Shown: positions 42,686 through 52,302, counted from the first letter of the stretch. The stretch is DNA of 64,000 bases from Pontibacter liquoris (GCF_022758235.1 NZ_JALEBG010000003.1:682001-746000); one strand, 5' to 3'. Numbers and translations: made by a program. Notes: generated by a model not told the origin, from the sequence alone.

Positions 42686-43714
42686 ATGGTACATACCATA
42701 CGTATAGAGGAATTTTTGCAGCGGGCAGCACAACTGCCGGTGCTGGATGTACGTGCCCCCCAGGAGTATGCTGTGGGTCACATTCCGGCAGCGCATTCTT
42801 TCCCTATTTTTGATGACACCCAACGCGCCCTAATCGGCACGGCTTATAAGCAGCAGGGCCACGACCCGGCCGTGCTGCTTGGGCTGGATTCGTTTGGCCC
42901 GCGCATGGCCGGCTTTGTGAAAGAAGCCAAAAAGCTGGCCCGGAACAAGGAGTTGCTGGTGCACTGCTGGCGCGGCGGCATGCGCAGCGGGGCCATGGCC
43001 TGGCTACTCGACTTTGCAGGATTTAAAGTATACCTGCTGGAAGGCGGCTACAAAACCTACCGCCACCTGATGCAGCAGCAGTTTGCCAAACCCCGCAAGC
43101 TGCTTATACTTGGCGGCCTGACGGGCACCGGAAAAACAGACCTGCTGCCCTACCTGCAGGGACTGGGGCAGCAAACCATCGACCTGGAAGGACTGGCCAG
43201 CCACAAAGGCTCCGCTTTCGGGAGCATCGGCATGGCGCCGCAACCCAGCACCGAGCATTTCGAGAACCTGCTGGGCATGGCGCTGCTGCAACTGGACGAG
43301 CAACTGCCCCTGTGGCTGGAAGATGAAAGTATAACCATCGGGCGCGTGGTGATGCCCAAACCGCTGTACGACCAGATGCAGGCCTCGCCCACGATCGTGC
43401 TGCAGGTGCCACTAAAGCTGCGCATCCGGAAGCTGGCCGAAGAGTATTGCCACACCGACGAAGCGCTGCTTGCCACGTCCATCCTCAAAATAAAGAAACG
43501 CCTGGGCGGACTAGCTACCAACCAGGCCCTGGCTGCCATTGCCGAAGGCGATATGGAAAAGATGGTGGCGATCGCCCTCACCTATTACGACAAAGCCTAT
43601 ACTTTCGAAATAGTTAAAAAACAGCAGGTGCTCCCGCTTCCGCTACAACAATTAGACCCTGAAGAAAATGCGGCGCAAGTGCTGCAGTTCGCCAAACAAC
43701 ATAATTTACTATAA
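42686..43714 (+). CDS. mnmH: tRNA 2-selenouridine synthase
   Basis: SelU/MnmH replaces the sulfur of 2-thiouridine in tRNA with selenium, via geranylation. The 342-residue protein has an N-terminal rhodanese domain (LPVLDVRAPQEYAVGHIPAA and, with its catalytic Cys near residue 93, LLVHCWRGGMRSGAMAWLL) fused to a P-loop domain (LLILGGLTGTGKTDLLPYL near 135-155). Length agrees with E. coli YbbB (364). The selenium donor enzyme selD follows three bases after its stop. pdxJ precedes it without a gap. Confidence 0.95.
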   Translation: MVHTIRIEEFLQRAAQLPVLDVRAPQEYAVGHIPAAHSFPIFDDTQRALIGTAYKQQGHDPAVLLGLDSFGPRMAGFVKEAKKLARNKELLVHCWRGGMRSGAMAWLLDFAGFKVYLLEGGYKTYRHLMQQQFAKPRKLLILGGLTGTGKTDLLPYLQGLGQQTIDLEGLASHKGSAFGSIGMAPQPSTEHFENLLGMALLQLDEQLPLWLEDESITIGRVVMPKPLYDQMQASPTIVLQVPLKLRIRKLAEEYCHTDEALLATSILKIKKRLGGLATNQALAAIAEGDMEKMVAIALTYYDKAYTFEIVKKQQVLPLPLQQLDPEENAAQVLQFAKQHNLL

Positions 43715-43716
43715 CC

Positions 43717-44769
43717 ATGGAAGAACCTCTTATCCAAGACATAAAATTAACCCAATACAGCCACGGCGCCGGCTGCGGCTGCAAAATATCGCCTAAAGTG
43801 CTGGATTCCATCCTGCACTCACATATCAGCTACCCCGAAGACAAAAACCTGCTGGTGGGCAACCATTCCCGCGACGACGCCGCCGTTTACGACATTGGCC
43901 AGGGCCGCGCGCTGATCAGTACCACCGATTTTTTTATGCCCATCGTGGATGATGCCTATGACTTTGGGCGCATTGCCTCGGCCAACGCCATTTCGGATGT
44001 GTATGCCATGGGCGGCACGCCGATGATGGCTATTGCCATACTTGGCTGGCCAATTGATAAGCTACCCCCCGAAGTAGCCCGACGCGTGATGGAAGGAAGT
44101 CGTAGCATCTGCCACGAAGCGGGCATTCCGCTGGCCGGCGGCCACAGCATCGACAGCCCCGAGCCGATTTTTGGGCTGGCAGTAACGGGTATGGTGGATA
44201 TCAAAAATTTAAAGCAGAACGACACTGCCACTGCCGGCTGCGAGCTATACCTGACCAAGCCGCTGGGCGTGGGCATCCTGACTACCTCGCAGAAGAAAGC
44301 GATTCTGCAGCCGGAGCACGCGCACCTGGCGCCGCAGCAAATGATGCAACTGAACAAAATAGGCGCGGAACTGGGACAGCTGCCGCAGGTAAAAGCCATG
44401 ACCGACGTGACCGGTTTCGGCTTGTTGGGCCACCTTTCCGAAATGTGTGAAGGCAGCAACCTGGCCGCGGAGGTATACTTCGATAAAGTACCCGTACTAC
44501 CCGAAGCACGGACATACCTGGCGCAGAAAGCCATTCCGGGCGGTACGCACCGCAACTTCGACAGCTACGGCCACAAGATTGCTGCCCTCACGCCCGTCCA
44601 GAAGCACCTGCTCTGCGACCCGCAAACCAGCGGCGGCCTGCTGGTAGCCGTAGACCCGGCCGGTCGCGAGGCAGTGCTGGCGGTGTTTGCCAAGTATGGC
44701 TTGCAGTTGGAGCCGTTCGGTGTGCTGAAGGAGCGTGAAAACGGAGAGCAGCTGATAAAGGTGATGTGA
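43717..44769 (+). CDS. selD: Selenophosphate synthetase
   Basis: A 350-residue AIR-synthase-fold enzyme making selenophosphate from selenide and ATP. The N-terminal catalytic loop reads SHGAGCGCKISPKVL; the catalytic position, which is selenocysteine in some bacteria, is a TGC cysteine codon, and no in-frame TGA is present. Further motifs: the Gly-rich YAMGGTPMMAIAILGWP and AGGHSIDSPEPIFGLAVTG, and LCDPQTSGGLLVAV near the end. Together with selU this makes the tRNA selenouridine pathway; no selA or selB is present in the window. Confidence 0.96.
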   Translation: MEEPLIQDIKLTQYSHGAGCGCKISPKVLDSILHSHISYPEDKNLLVGNHSRDDAAVYDIGQGRALISTTDFFMPIVDDAYDFGRIASANAISDVYAMGGTPMMAIAILGWPIDKLPPEVARRVMEGSRSICHEAGIPLAGGHSIDSPEPIFGLAVTGMVDIKNLKQNDTATAGCELYLTKPLGVGILTTSQKKAILQPEHAHLAPQQMMQLNKIGAELGQLPQVKAMTDVTGFGLLGHLSEMCEGSNLAAEVYFDKVPVLPEARTYLAQKAIPGGTHRNFDSYGHKIAALTPVQKHLLCDPQTSGGLLVAVDPAGREAVLAVFAKYGLQLEPFGVLKERENGEQLIKVM

Positions 44770-45176
44770 GAATGTGGAGATGTGGGTGATTTGAAGATTT
44801 GGAGATTGGAAGATGTAGGGATGTGAGGATGTGGCGATTTGGAAATGAAAGTATGCAGACTAATACTTTCTCCATCTACCCCATCTGGCGCGGGTCCACG
44901 ACCTAGGACTTGAGGAGACTTCACTGCGCCCATAGGACGGGAACTGCTAACCACGGAGTTATACTTGTACTGAAGTACTGTCGCTTCCGTTCTTTGCCGC
45001 AGCCATCCGTTTAAAGCCAGTGGCTTCAGTGAAGCTGGTGACTCCATCCATTAAAGACACGAGTTTGAAAACTCGCACCATGCTAAAGCCAGGTAAACAT
45101 TACAAAGTATAAAATCACCTTCGCCATACTTACGTAAGGTAAACCTGATATTGTTAATTGATACAAGCATCAAGAT
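44770..45176. other. Repeat-rich non-coding gap between selD and the hydrolase
   Basis: No gene is supported in these 407 bases. The first 80 bases are a run of GATTTGGAGAT- and GGAAGATGTAGGGATGTGAG-type purine-rich units on the plus strand. The middle part is GC-rich and contains ACTTGTACTGAAGTACTG. At 45059-45080 there is ACGAGTTTGAAAACTCGCAC, a palindromic element of the same family as at 97-121. The end holds AAAGTATAAAATCACCTTCG and a TACTTACG stretch. No clear terminator for selD was found. Confidence 0.5.
45059..45080. repeat. Second copy of the TGGTGCGAG/CTCGT palindrome
   Basis: On the minus strand it reads TGGTGCGAG, eight bases (TTTTCAAA), CTCGT, matching the element at 97-121 in its outer arms but with a different centre. 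Both are intergenic. Confidence 0.5.
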
Positions 45177-45944
45177 ATGAAACTACACTACAAGGAAATG
45201 GGCCATGGCCAGCCGCTGCTGATTTTGCACGGGCTGTTTGGCACATTGGATAACTGGCAGACGCTGGCAAAACGGCTTGCCGAACATTATAACGTATTTT
45301 TGGTGGACCTGCGCAACCATGGCCGCTCACCGCACTCCGAGGAGCATAACTACGAGGCCATGGCGGCTGATGTGTTGGAACTGGTAGATCACCTCAACAT
45401 ACCTACCCCAGCTATCATGGGCCACTCGATGGGTGGCAAAGTAGCCATGACCTATGCGCTTCGGTACCCTACCCGCCTGACCAAGCTGATCGTGGTGGAT
45501 ATCGCTCCCAAAGCTTACCCGCCGCATCACGATGAGATCATTGATGCGTTGCAGTCGGTGGACCTGGGCACTGTAACCAGTCGTAGCGAAGTGGATGCGC
45601 AGCTGGCCAAAACCATCAAGGAAGAGGCCGTGCGCCAGTTCCTGATGAAGAATCTGTACCGCAAAGAGGACAGCACATTTGGCTGGCGTATGAACCTGGA
45701 TGCTATCGAAAGAAATTATGCACAGGTGGCTGCCGCGGTCACATCGGATGTGCCTTTCAAGAAAAGCACTTTATTTATAAAAGGCGGCAGGTCCGGCTAC
45801 ATCAAACCCGAAGACCTGTTTGGCTCTATCGAGCACCTGTTTACGCTCGTGGAGATCGAAACCATACCCGAGGCGGGCCACTGGGTACATGCCGAGGCGC
45901 CCGATAAAGTATACGAGCTGGTAAGCACTTTTCTGGCGCACTAA
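45177..45944 (+). CDS. Alpha/beta-fold hydrolase, YbfF-like esterase
   Basis: A 255-residue alpha/beta hydrolase. Visible parts are LLILHGLFGTLDNWQTLAKRL (oxyanion hole), FLVDLRNHGRSPHS, the nucleophile elbow IMGHSMGGKVAM (Ser near 98), and the terminal GHWVHAEAPDKVYEL with the catalytic His. The sequence most resembles YbfF/ABHD11-type esterases acting on short acyl esters or thioesters. No signal peptide. It stands alone with a repeat-rich upstream gap and a terminator downstream. Confidence 0.92.
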   Translation: MKLHYKEMGHGQPLLILHGLFGTLDNWQTLAKRLAEHYNVFLVDLRNHGRSPHSEEHNYEAMAADVLELVDHLNIPTPAIMGHSMGGKVAMTYALRYPTRLTKLIVVDIAPKAYPPHHDEIIDALQSVDLGTVTSRSEVDAQLAKTIKEEAVRQFLMKNLYRKEDSTFGWRMNLDAIERNYAQVAAAVTSDVPFKKSTLFIKGGRSGYIKPEDLFGSIEHLFTLVEIETIPEAGHWVHAEAPDKVYELVSTFLAH

Positions 45945-46003
45945 GTATAAGTATAACTGATTAGCGTTTAACGCTGTTTCGTATTCAGGCCACGTGAAAG
46001 GCC

Positions 46004-46042
46004 AAAAAGCTGCCGCCGCTAGTATAGTGCCGGCAGCTTTTT
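46004..46042 (+). terminator. Terminator after the hydrolase
   Basis: AAAAAGCTGCCG and CGGCAGCTTTTT form a 12-base-pair stem with a loop of about 14 bases and a T-tract. It lies about 60 bases past the hydrolase stop. Confidence 0.85.
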
Positions 46043-46078
46043 GTTTATACCTGCGTTATACTTCATACTTTTGCATTT

Positions 46079-46795
46079 ATGAAACAGACCGGCACTTTAT
46101 ACCTCATTCCTACTATACTGGCAGAAGAAACAGCTGATCAGGTTATCTCACCGCAGGTAAAGGAAACCGTGCGCCATCTGACCTATTTTATTGTGGAAAA
46201 CCTACGCACGGCGCGCCGCTTTGTGAAAAGCATTTGCCCGGAGCTGGTGATCGAGCAGCTTACGTTTGTGCAGGTAGACAAAGACACGCCCGCTGCCCAG
46301 GTGCAGGCCTCGCTTAAGCCGCTGCTGGAAAAAGGCAAAGATGCCGGCATTATCTCTGAAGCGGGCTGCCCCGGTGTGGCCGACCCTGGGGCCGAGGTGG
46401 TAAAGTATGCACACCAGAAAGGAATCAGGGTAGTGCCTTTTGCCGGTCCTTCGGCCATACTGCTGAGTTTGATGGCCAGCGGCTTTAACGGGCAGCAGTT
46501 CTGCTTTCACGGGTACCTGCCCATCGAACGTGGCCCCCGCGTGCAGGCGCTGCGCCAGCTGGAGAAAGAAATGCAGCAGCAAAGCCGCACACAGATCTTT
46601 ATGGAAACGCCTTACCGCAACAACAAGCTGCTCGAAGATTTGCTGGCCACGCTGCACCCGGACACAAAGCTTTGCATTGCCGCCAACATCACCTCGCCCG
46701 AGCACGAGTTTATCCAGACCAAAACCATACAGCAATGGCGCGGCAAACTACCTGATATCCATAAACAGCCCGCCGTATTTTTAATCTATAAGTAA
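46079..46795 (+). CDS. SAM-dependent methyltransferase, RsmI/tetrapyrrole-methylase family
   Basis: A 238-residue protein of the tetrapyrrole (corrin/porphyrin) methylase superfamily. SAM-binding segments include GTLYLIPTIL at the start, DAGIISEAGCPGVADPGAEVV near residues 97-117, and VVPFAGPSAILLSLMASGF. It lacks the long C-terminal domain of RsmI (16S rRNA 2'-O-methyltransferase) and diverges from it; Bacteroidota often encode both. The substrate is therefore unsure. Two hairpins follow the stop, the first probably its terminator. Confidence 0.86.
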   Translation: MKQTGTLYLIPTILAEETADQVISPQVKETVRHLTYFIVENLRTARRFVKSICPELVIEQLTFVQVDKDTPAAQVQASLKPLLEKGKDAGIISEAGCPGVADPGAEVVKYAHQKGIRVVPFAGPSAILLSLMASGFNGQQFCFHGYLPIERGPRVQALRQLEKEMQQQSRTQIFMETPYRNNKLLEDLLATLHPDTKLCIAANITSPEHEFIQTKTIQQWRGKLPDIHKQPAVFLIYK

Positions 46796-46813
46796 ATATC
46801 CAATATCAAACAG

Positions 46814-46849
46814 CGAAAGCCGCAGCTATACTTATAGTTGCGGCTTTTC
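46814..46849 (+). terminator. Terminator after the RsmI-like gene
   Basis: GAAAGCCGCAGCTATA and TATAGTTGCGGCTTTT-type arms form a 14- to 16-base-pair stem (with one G-T) around a short loop near 46830-46832, ending in T residues. Confidence 0.75.
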
Positions 46850-46867
46850 TTTGTTTGATGCTAAAAG

Positions 46868-46896
46868 AAAAGGCCCCCGCAAACCGGGGGCCTTTT
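46868..46896 (-). terminator. Terminator of the first SusC/SusD locus, module copy 1
   Basis: AAAAGGCCCCC and GGGGGCCTTTT form an 11-base-pair stem around GCAAACC. On the minus strand it lies about 70 bases past the susD stop and is followed by T-rich sequence. It has near-identical partners at 52190-52216 and 57984-58010. Confidence 0.88.
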
Positions 46897-46964
46897 CGCT
46901 ATGAAGAAAAATACTACTACCTATTAAAATCTTTCACTTTAATCTTTCCGGCTATTAACAACCG

Positions 46965-48359
46965 CTACTTGTTCACCGCAGTCGGCTCGTACAAATCAGG
47001 TAGCGGGTTTGGCGTATTTGGGTTGGAGTTCACCTCATCCTGTGGATACAGGAAACGCTCCGGCAATTTGCTGGCCGTTCCTTTAACCGGAATACCAAGC
47101 AGGTTATCCGTTCTTCTGGCGTCGTTGAAAGCTTCTATATTACCAATAAATGTTACGTAACGTTCCTCCAGAATTTCGGTTAACAGAGCATCTTTAGCCG
47201 CAAGCGAACCATTGTTTTCTATACCACCGATGGCAAAGTCAGTAATCAGGTATGGCTGATATGCCCCCTCTCCAAACTGCTCATTGAGTTTGCTTCTGTG
47301 GGCGTTTAGTGCCTCGATTGCACCCGCTAAGTTATCCTGTCTGGCACGAGCCTCTGCAAGGATAAGCTGCGTTTCTGCATAAGTCACCATCGGGAAGCCC
47401 ATGTTATAACCAAAAGCTGCTTCATCCGCATAATTAAGGTCATAAGCGCCTGCCTCGCCAGTATAGTAATAGTTGAAACGAGCTGACTCATCCGTTTTTG
47501 CGTTATTACGGTTTTGAGCAAACGCCCCTTCCTGAGCCGGGTCGATCAACATCGGAGCAAATGCATTTTCGGCCGTCATATACCCCACCCGCTCAGACTG
47601 CCCGAACGAATAGTAAACATTCAGACTGTAATAAGCTTCACCATGCGGAGTTACCATGTTTCCTTCAGGAGAAGCTATACCTTTTAAGGCTGCTTCTTCT
47701 GCCTTCGCATAGTCGCCGGTATGCATGTAATAGCGCGCTTTTAAAGTATAAGCAACCCGGGCCCACTGCTGTGCCCCCCCTGTATAGTAAAGGTCCTTTT
47801 CTCCTTTAAGTATACCTTTGTTCAGCTCAAGGTTTGCAACGGCGGAGTCCAGGAGTACCTGCAGGTCGGCATATACTTCCTCCTGCGGATCAAAAGCAGG
47901 AGTTTCTGATACTGTTACCTCTGAAAACGGTACATCCCCAAACAAAGCGGCAGCCGTACCGGCAGCATGCGCTTCCAGCACTTGCGCCACCCCTTCGACT
48001 TTCGGATTTAACTCTGCTTTCGCTTTTTTCTTAGCTAAACGAGCCTGCGTAATGGTACCGTAATACATGGTAGACCACGGGCTGTCAAAATCACCGGCAG
48101 TAACCAGGTACTGGTTCAAGTTCACGTACTGTCTGTCAACACCGGTAAACTGGTTCGTCCACATACCGGCCATACGCGCCATTTCACCTTCATGAAGCAG
48201 TGCATCGGCAAGCATCACCCCCTGGATCATGTTGTTTACATCAACAGATTTCCCGCTGGGGTTATTTGGATCTTCCTCTAAATCATCCACAAAGCTCTTG
48301 CATCCCATCACAGACACGGCCAGAGAGAAGATGGAAATATATCTAAATATCTTTTTCAT
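46965..48359 (-). CDS. SusD/RagB-family outer-membrane lipoprotein (locus 1)
   Basis: A 464-residue surface lipoprotein that caps the SusC channel and binds the nutrient. The signal peptide ends in the lipobox VMGC (Cys near residue 20). The chain has the SusD helical architecture with EDPNNPSGKSVDVNNMIQGV near the start, a TPR-like core (QVLEAHAAGTAAALFGDVPFSEVT), and the C-terminal region ERYVTFIGNIEAFNDARRTD and ERFLYPQDEVNSNP. The susC gene precedes it by 20 bases. Substrate unknown because no enzymes accompany it. Confidence 0.93.
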   Translation of the reverse strand: MKKIFRYISIFSLAVSVMGCKSFVDDLEEDPNNPSGKSVDVNNMIQGVMLADALLHEGEMARMAGMWTNQFTGVDRQYVNLNQYLVTAGDFDSPWSTMYYGTITQARLAKKKAKAELNPKVEGVAQVLEAHAAGTAAALFGDVPFSEVTVSETPAFDPQEEVYADLQVLLDSAVANLELNKGILKGEKDLYYTGGAQQWARVAYTLKARYYMHTGDYAKAEEAALKGIASPEGNMVTPHGEAYYSLNVYYSFGQSERVGYMTAENAFAPMLIDPAQEGAFAQNRNNAKTDESARFNYYYTGEAGAYDLNYADEAAFGYNMGFPMVTYAETQLILAEARARQDNLAGAIEALNAHRSKLNEQFGEGAYQPYLITDFAIGGIENNGSLAAKDALLTEILEERYVTFIGNIEAFNDARRTDNLLGIPVKGTASKLPERFLYPQDEVNSNPNTPNPLPDLYEPTAVNK

Positions 48360-48379
48360 AAATGTCTTTAATTGATGTA

Positions 48380-51300
48380 TTAGAAATTAAGCCTGATCGA
48401 TGCCAGGAACGACTTTGTACCCGGGTTGTTGAAGTACTCCAGACCGCGGCCATTACCCGTACCGGTCAGGTTGGTTTCGGGGTCTACGCCTTTAAACTCT
48501 TTAGACCAGATGGCCAGGTTACGGCCAGTCAAAGAGAACTGCACAGATTGCAGCTTGGTGAAGTTTCTGAAGCCTTCGCTGTTCAGGGTATAAGAAAGGG
48601 TCATTTCTCTGATGCGGGACCAGGAGGCATCCTGGATAAACTGTTCCCCATTAGCGGCAAAGCCACCACCAATAGATGTAAAGTAACTCTGATCCAGTGC
48701 TACCGGCCCTCCTCCAAAATCATCTATTTTGCCACGGAACGTATAGCTACCATCAGCATTAGGCGTGTATACATCAGACACTAAGCTGCCACCATATAAG
48801 TAGGTAGCGCCAGCATCCTGTGCAGATAAGGTAGTCTCAACATCGGTGTAGGCGGAAGTACCAAAGTTGCGCAGCACGCCCTCTGTACCTGCCCAGATAT
48901 CACCTCCCTGCGAGAACTCAAACAAGGTATAGAAGCTAAACCCTTTGTAGTTCAATCTTGTGTTCAGGCCTCCTCTCCAGTCCGGGTTCGGATCACCAAT
49001 CACACCTTCGGTAGCAGCCGTAAGCGGGAAGCCGAACTCATCGGTAGCGATGCTGCCATCTTCGTTGCGCTCGTATCTGCCGCCCCACAACACACCTACC
49101 GGCTGGCCTTCAACAGCTCTGGAAGACACACCGGTAAAACCAGCAAGGAACAGGGACTCCACTCCTCTCAAGTCTGTTACCTCGTTTCGGTTTCTGGACC
49201 AGTTACCACCGATGTTCCAGGAAAAGTCTTCTGATTTTAAAACAATGCCATTAAAATCTAATTCGACACCTCTGTTCTCCAGCGTCGCTGCATTGGCAGT
49301 TTTGAACAAGTAACCAGAAGAAGGAGAAACAGGGAGGTTAAAGATGGCATCTACTGTCTCATTTTTGTAATAAGTGGCACTCAGGGTCAAGCGGTCAGCG
49401 AAGAAGCGTAGATCGGTACCAAATTCCAGTTCTTTCTTACGCTCCGGCTTAAGTTCGGGGTTGCCTTGCACATCATTTCTGATAAATGCACCTGCATAGG
49501 CATTGGCATCCAAACCAGGTCCCCAGCTCTCACCAAAGAAAGCAGGCACCCAGTCGTCTGTGGTCAGGTACGGGCCGGGCTCCACACCCACTTCACCATA
49601 GCCGGCACGTAATTTACCAAAGCTCAGGAACTTACTGTCTGCAAAAGGGGCAAGTTTGCTGAACTGGAAGGCAACATCAGCAGAAGGGTAGAAAAATGCG
49701 CTTTTTGCCTGTGAACCAAACGTAGAAGCCGCTTCCAGTCTGCCCGATGCATTCAGGTATAACATGTCATTAAATCCAAATGTAGCGGTGGCATAACCGG
49801 CAGAGTTACGGCGGGTAGATTCAAAATCGAATGGTGTTGTATTCTCGTTTGTGGCATTAGAGAAGTTACTGATGTCCTGCCCCAGAATAAAGTTACGGTA
49901 TGTACCACCAACTTCATTGTACGTACGCTGGTTCAGGTTCATACCTAGCAGGAAAGATCCGGTGAATTTTTCACCAAATGAATGGTTGGCACGCGCAATG
50001 AAGTCTGCATTCAACTGCGTCTCAGCAATGGTTTGCTCTGTGCCCAATCCGTTACCTGCGTTTTCTGCAGAGTTAACCGGGAAGAAAGTTAAACGCTGGT
50101 CAGTGTAATGGTCAGCACCTGCGCGGGCAATAAAGTTAAGCCAGGTGGAAGGCTCATAGTTCAACTCAAATGAACCTAACACACGGTCAACATCACTTGT
50201 GTTATGCTGCTCATTAATTGTCCAGAGCGGGTTGTTATAAACCGGATTTGCATAGGTATCCGTTCCTTGTCCGAGATATCTTCTGTAGGAGCGATGTCTA
50301 CCTAAAAAAGCATCCCCATTCGCGCTAAAGTAGGTACCCTTGTAGTCTCTGATATCGAAGTCCGGTGCATTGCGCAGGTAACCTAAGTATAAACCAGAAG
50401 TGTTTGACCCCTGCTGTATTCGATTAGAGCCAATTTTGGAGTAGGTAACGTTACCACTTGCCTTAAATGTTGGGGCAAGTCTTTTCTCAGCATTGATACG
50501 GGCAGTTGTTCTGCGGTAGTCGCTGTTATTGCGGATAATACCTTCCTGGTTCAGATCAGAAATACTGGCAAAGAAGTTGCCGTCTTGGTCTCCACCACTG
50601 AAGCTAAGGTTCTGCTCAAAGAAGTGTCCGTCCTGAAATACAGCATCGAAGTTCTCGTCCAGATAAGAAGAGCGATCGTTTCTTTGTGTGATAGGGTAAT
50701 ACTCCGTACCGTCCTGTGCCACAAATTTTTGGCCTGTCATGTCCACTACGTCAGCACCTCCGGCTCTGTTAGCGATCTTGTCGCCGAAAGAGTACGCTGA
50801 CGTTGGGGAATATGCCCCTCCGAATCCCTGTCCGTAAGTGTCCTGCAGGTCATGCGTGTAGCTGATCTTATCAAGGGAGTAGGTCGCATCATACCCGATA
50901 TTGATCTTGCCTTTACCGGAGGCCCCTTTTTTAGTAGTGATTACCATCACACCATTAGCCGCACGCGATCCCCAGAGAGCCGCGGCAGATGCTCCTTTCA
51001 GGATCTGAACAGAAGCAATATCGTTCGGGTTGATATCATTCAAGCGAGACTGCTGCACAACACCTCCAACGCCTGAGCCTAGCGAGCTGTTGCTTACTGG
51101 TACACCGTCGATGATAACCAGTGGTTGCACAGAGTTTGTAATGGTACTTTGGCCGCGAATCTGAATGTAAGCAGCGGCACCCGGGTCACCGGATGATCTT
51201 GTGATCTGAACACCGGAAGCTTTACCAGACAGACCGGTTACAGCACTTGTTTCACCTGATTGTGCCACGCGAGCGCCAGATACCTGGCTGGTAGAGGAAC

Positions 51301-51661
51301 CAACCTTGTCTTTGTCCTCTTTAAAGCCCAGTGCTGTTACCACTACTTCCTCCAGTTGCTGGTTATCCAGCGGTAACGCTACATTTATAACGGAGCGTGT
51401 ACCAACTGCCTGCTCTATGGTGGTATACCCGATAAAGCGGAACACCAGCGTGGTACTGTTTTCCGGCGCGTTAACAGTATACGTACCATCTGCCCCGGTC
51501 GCAGTACCTACTGTAGTGCCTTTGACCAAGACTGTAACACCCGGCAAAGGCTGGTTAGAGGTCGCATCGATCACCTTACCGGTGATAGTCCTTACCTGCG
51601 CAACGGCCTCATTAATCAAGGCCGTGAGCAGCAAGAAACTTAGCATTAAAAGTTTTTTCAT
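48380..51661 (-). CDS. SusC/RagA-family TonB-linked outer-membrane receptor (locus 1)
   Basis: A 1093-residue TonB-dependent transporter. After the signal peptide (LLMLSFLLLTALINEAVAQ) comes a carboxypeptidase-regulatory-like (CNA-B/DUF4480-type) domain, residues about 23-105 (ITGKVIDATSNQPLPGVTVL), then the TonB box region LEEVVVTALGF, the plug (VQITRSSGDPGAAAYIQIRG, IDGVPVSNS, ASVQILKGASAAALWGSRAA) and a 22-strand barrel ending in the aromatic SIRLNF. It shares a near-identical N-terminal region and leader with the second SusC. Energy would come from the TonB/ExbBD genes at 21-25 kb. Confidence 0.95.
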   Translation of the reverse strand: MKKLLMLSFLLLTALINEAVAQVRTITGKVIDATSNQPLPGVTVLVKGTTVGTATGADGTYTVNAPENSTTLVFRFIGYTTIEQAVGTRSVINVALPLDNQQLEEVVVTALGFKEDKDKVGSSTSQVSGARVAQSGETSAVTGLSGKASGVQITRSSGDPGAAAYIQIRGQSTITNSVQPLVIIDGVPVSNSSLGSGVGGVVQQSRLNDINPNDIASVQILKGASAAALWGSRAANGVMVITTKKGASGKGKINIGYDATYSLDKISYTHDLQDTYGQGFGGAYSPTSAYSFGDKIANRAGGADVVDMTGQKFVAQDGTEYYPITQRNDRSSYLDENFDAVFQDGHFFEQNLSFSGGDQDGNFFASISDLNQEGIIRNNSDYRRTTARINAEKRLAPTFKASGNVTYSKIGSNRIQQGSNTSGLYLGYLRNAPDFDIRDYKGTYFSANGDAFLGRHRSYRRYLGQGTDTYANPVYNNPLWTINEQHNTSDVDRVLGSFELNYEPSTWLNFIARAGADHYTDQRLTFFPVNSAENAGNGLGTEQTIAETQLNADFIARANHSFGEKFTGSFLLGMNLNQRTYNEVGGTYRNFILGQDISNFSNATNENTTPFDFESTRRNSAGYATATFGFNDMLYLNASGRLEAASTFGSQAKSAFFYPSADVAFQFSKLAPFADSKFLSFGKLRAGYGEVGVEPGPYLTTDDWVPAFFGESWGPGLDANAYAGAFIRNDVQGNPELKPERKKELEFGTDLRFFADRLTLSATYYKNETVDAIFNLPVSPSSGYLFKTANAATLENRGVELDFNGIVLKSEDFSWNIGGNWSRNRNEVTDLRGVESLFLAGFTGVSSRAVEGQPVGVLWGGRYERNEDGSIATDEFGFPLTAATEGVIGDPNPDWRGGLNTRLNYKGFSFYTLFEFSQGGDIWAGTEGVLRNFGTSAYTDVETTLSAQDAGATYLYGGSLVSDVYTPNADGSYTFRGKIDDFGGGPVALDQSYFTSIGGGFAANGEQFIQDASWSRIREMTLSYTLNSEGFRNFTKLQSVQFSLTGRNLAIWSKEFKGVDPETNLTGTGNGRGLEYFNNPGTKSFLASIRLNF

Positions 51662-52302
51662 TTAGCTGTTTGTTTAAGGTAAGCTTTGTTTGAGATGAGT
51701 AAGAGTAAAATGCCCGGCTTCTCGCTGCCGTTCAGGGGAGCAAATTTTTTGGCTTAATTTTGATGTATAAACATCTGCGTGTGCCTTTAGAAAGTATTCT
51801 ATAGGCAACAAGCGTCCTGCCTCAGCTACTATGTTTGAAGAACCTAGAGATAATGCCCCTACAAAAGGCAATAAAATGTACAAGGCCATAAAGCATAATG
51901 CTTACAGGCATTCCCATTCAAATCATATCAGAAATATAGATGAGGTGGCTTTCAGGTTTATAGTAAGCCAGTTGCTGCTTTAGCAGTATTCCTTGGAAAG
52001 GATAAATAGTAATGGTTTTGCCATGTATTAGTTATTTAAGGTGAGATAGTTCTCTAATATATAATATATTTCTGATTTTTAAAACATTACACTTTCATAT
52101 ACTTTCTTTTTCCCACTCTCCTAGACACTTTACAGGCTTTCTGTACTTTATAACTTATCCGCAGGAACAACTTTATTTCTTACAAAAGAAAAGGCCCCCG
52201 GAAACCGGGGGCCTTTATCCAATGAAGAAGACTACTACCTAGTATTCTTGTTTATCTACTTTAATTAACCAATTACTTTGTAAGGTCTAGCAACAGGACA
52301 GA
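51662..52302 (-). promoter_or_regulatory. Upstream region of SusC locus 1 with repeated leader elements
   Basis: Between the SusC 1 start and the stop of SusD 2 there is no credible gene; a minus-strand frame of 71 codons (51674-51889) has no recognisable features. Read on the minus strand, CTTACCTTAAACAAACAGCT lies at 51664-51683, right before the ATG. A related CTCACCTTAAATAAC lies at 52031-52045, followed by a 14-codon ORF (52024-51980). An AT-rich stretch around 52046-52080 may hold the promoter. The terminator of locus 2 is at 52190-52216. Confidence 0.6.
52190..52216 (-). terminator. Terminator of the second SusC/SusD locus, module copy 2
   Basis: AAAGGCCCCCGG and CCGGGGGCCTTT form a 12-base-pair stem around AAA, with a T-rich tail on the minus strand. 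The following 50 bases toward susD (CACTACC-type ACTACTACCTAGTA and TCTACTTTAATT) match those beside copies 1 and 3. Confidence 0.9.

Noticed and set aside
43717..43810. Possible selenocysteine codon in selD
   Set aside because: The catalytic position is encoded by TGC in an uninterrupted frame; no TGA is present.
51674..51889. Minus-strand 71-codon reading frame upstream of SusC 1
   Set aside because: It lies in the leader region between the two leader elements, has no known motif, and its frame has no counterpart upstream of SusC 2.
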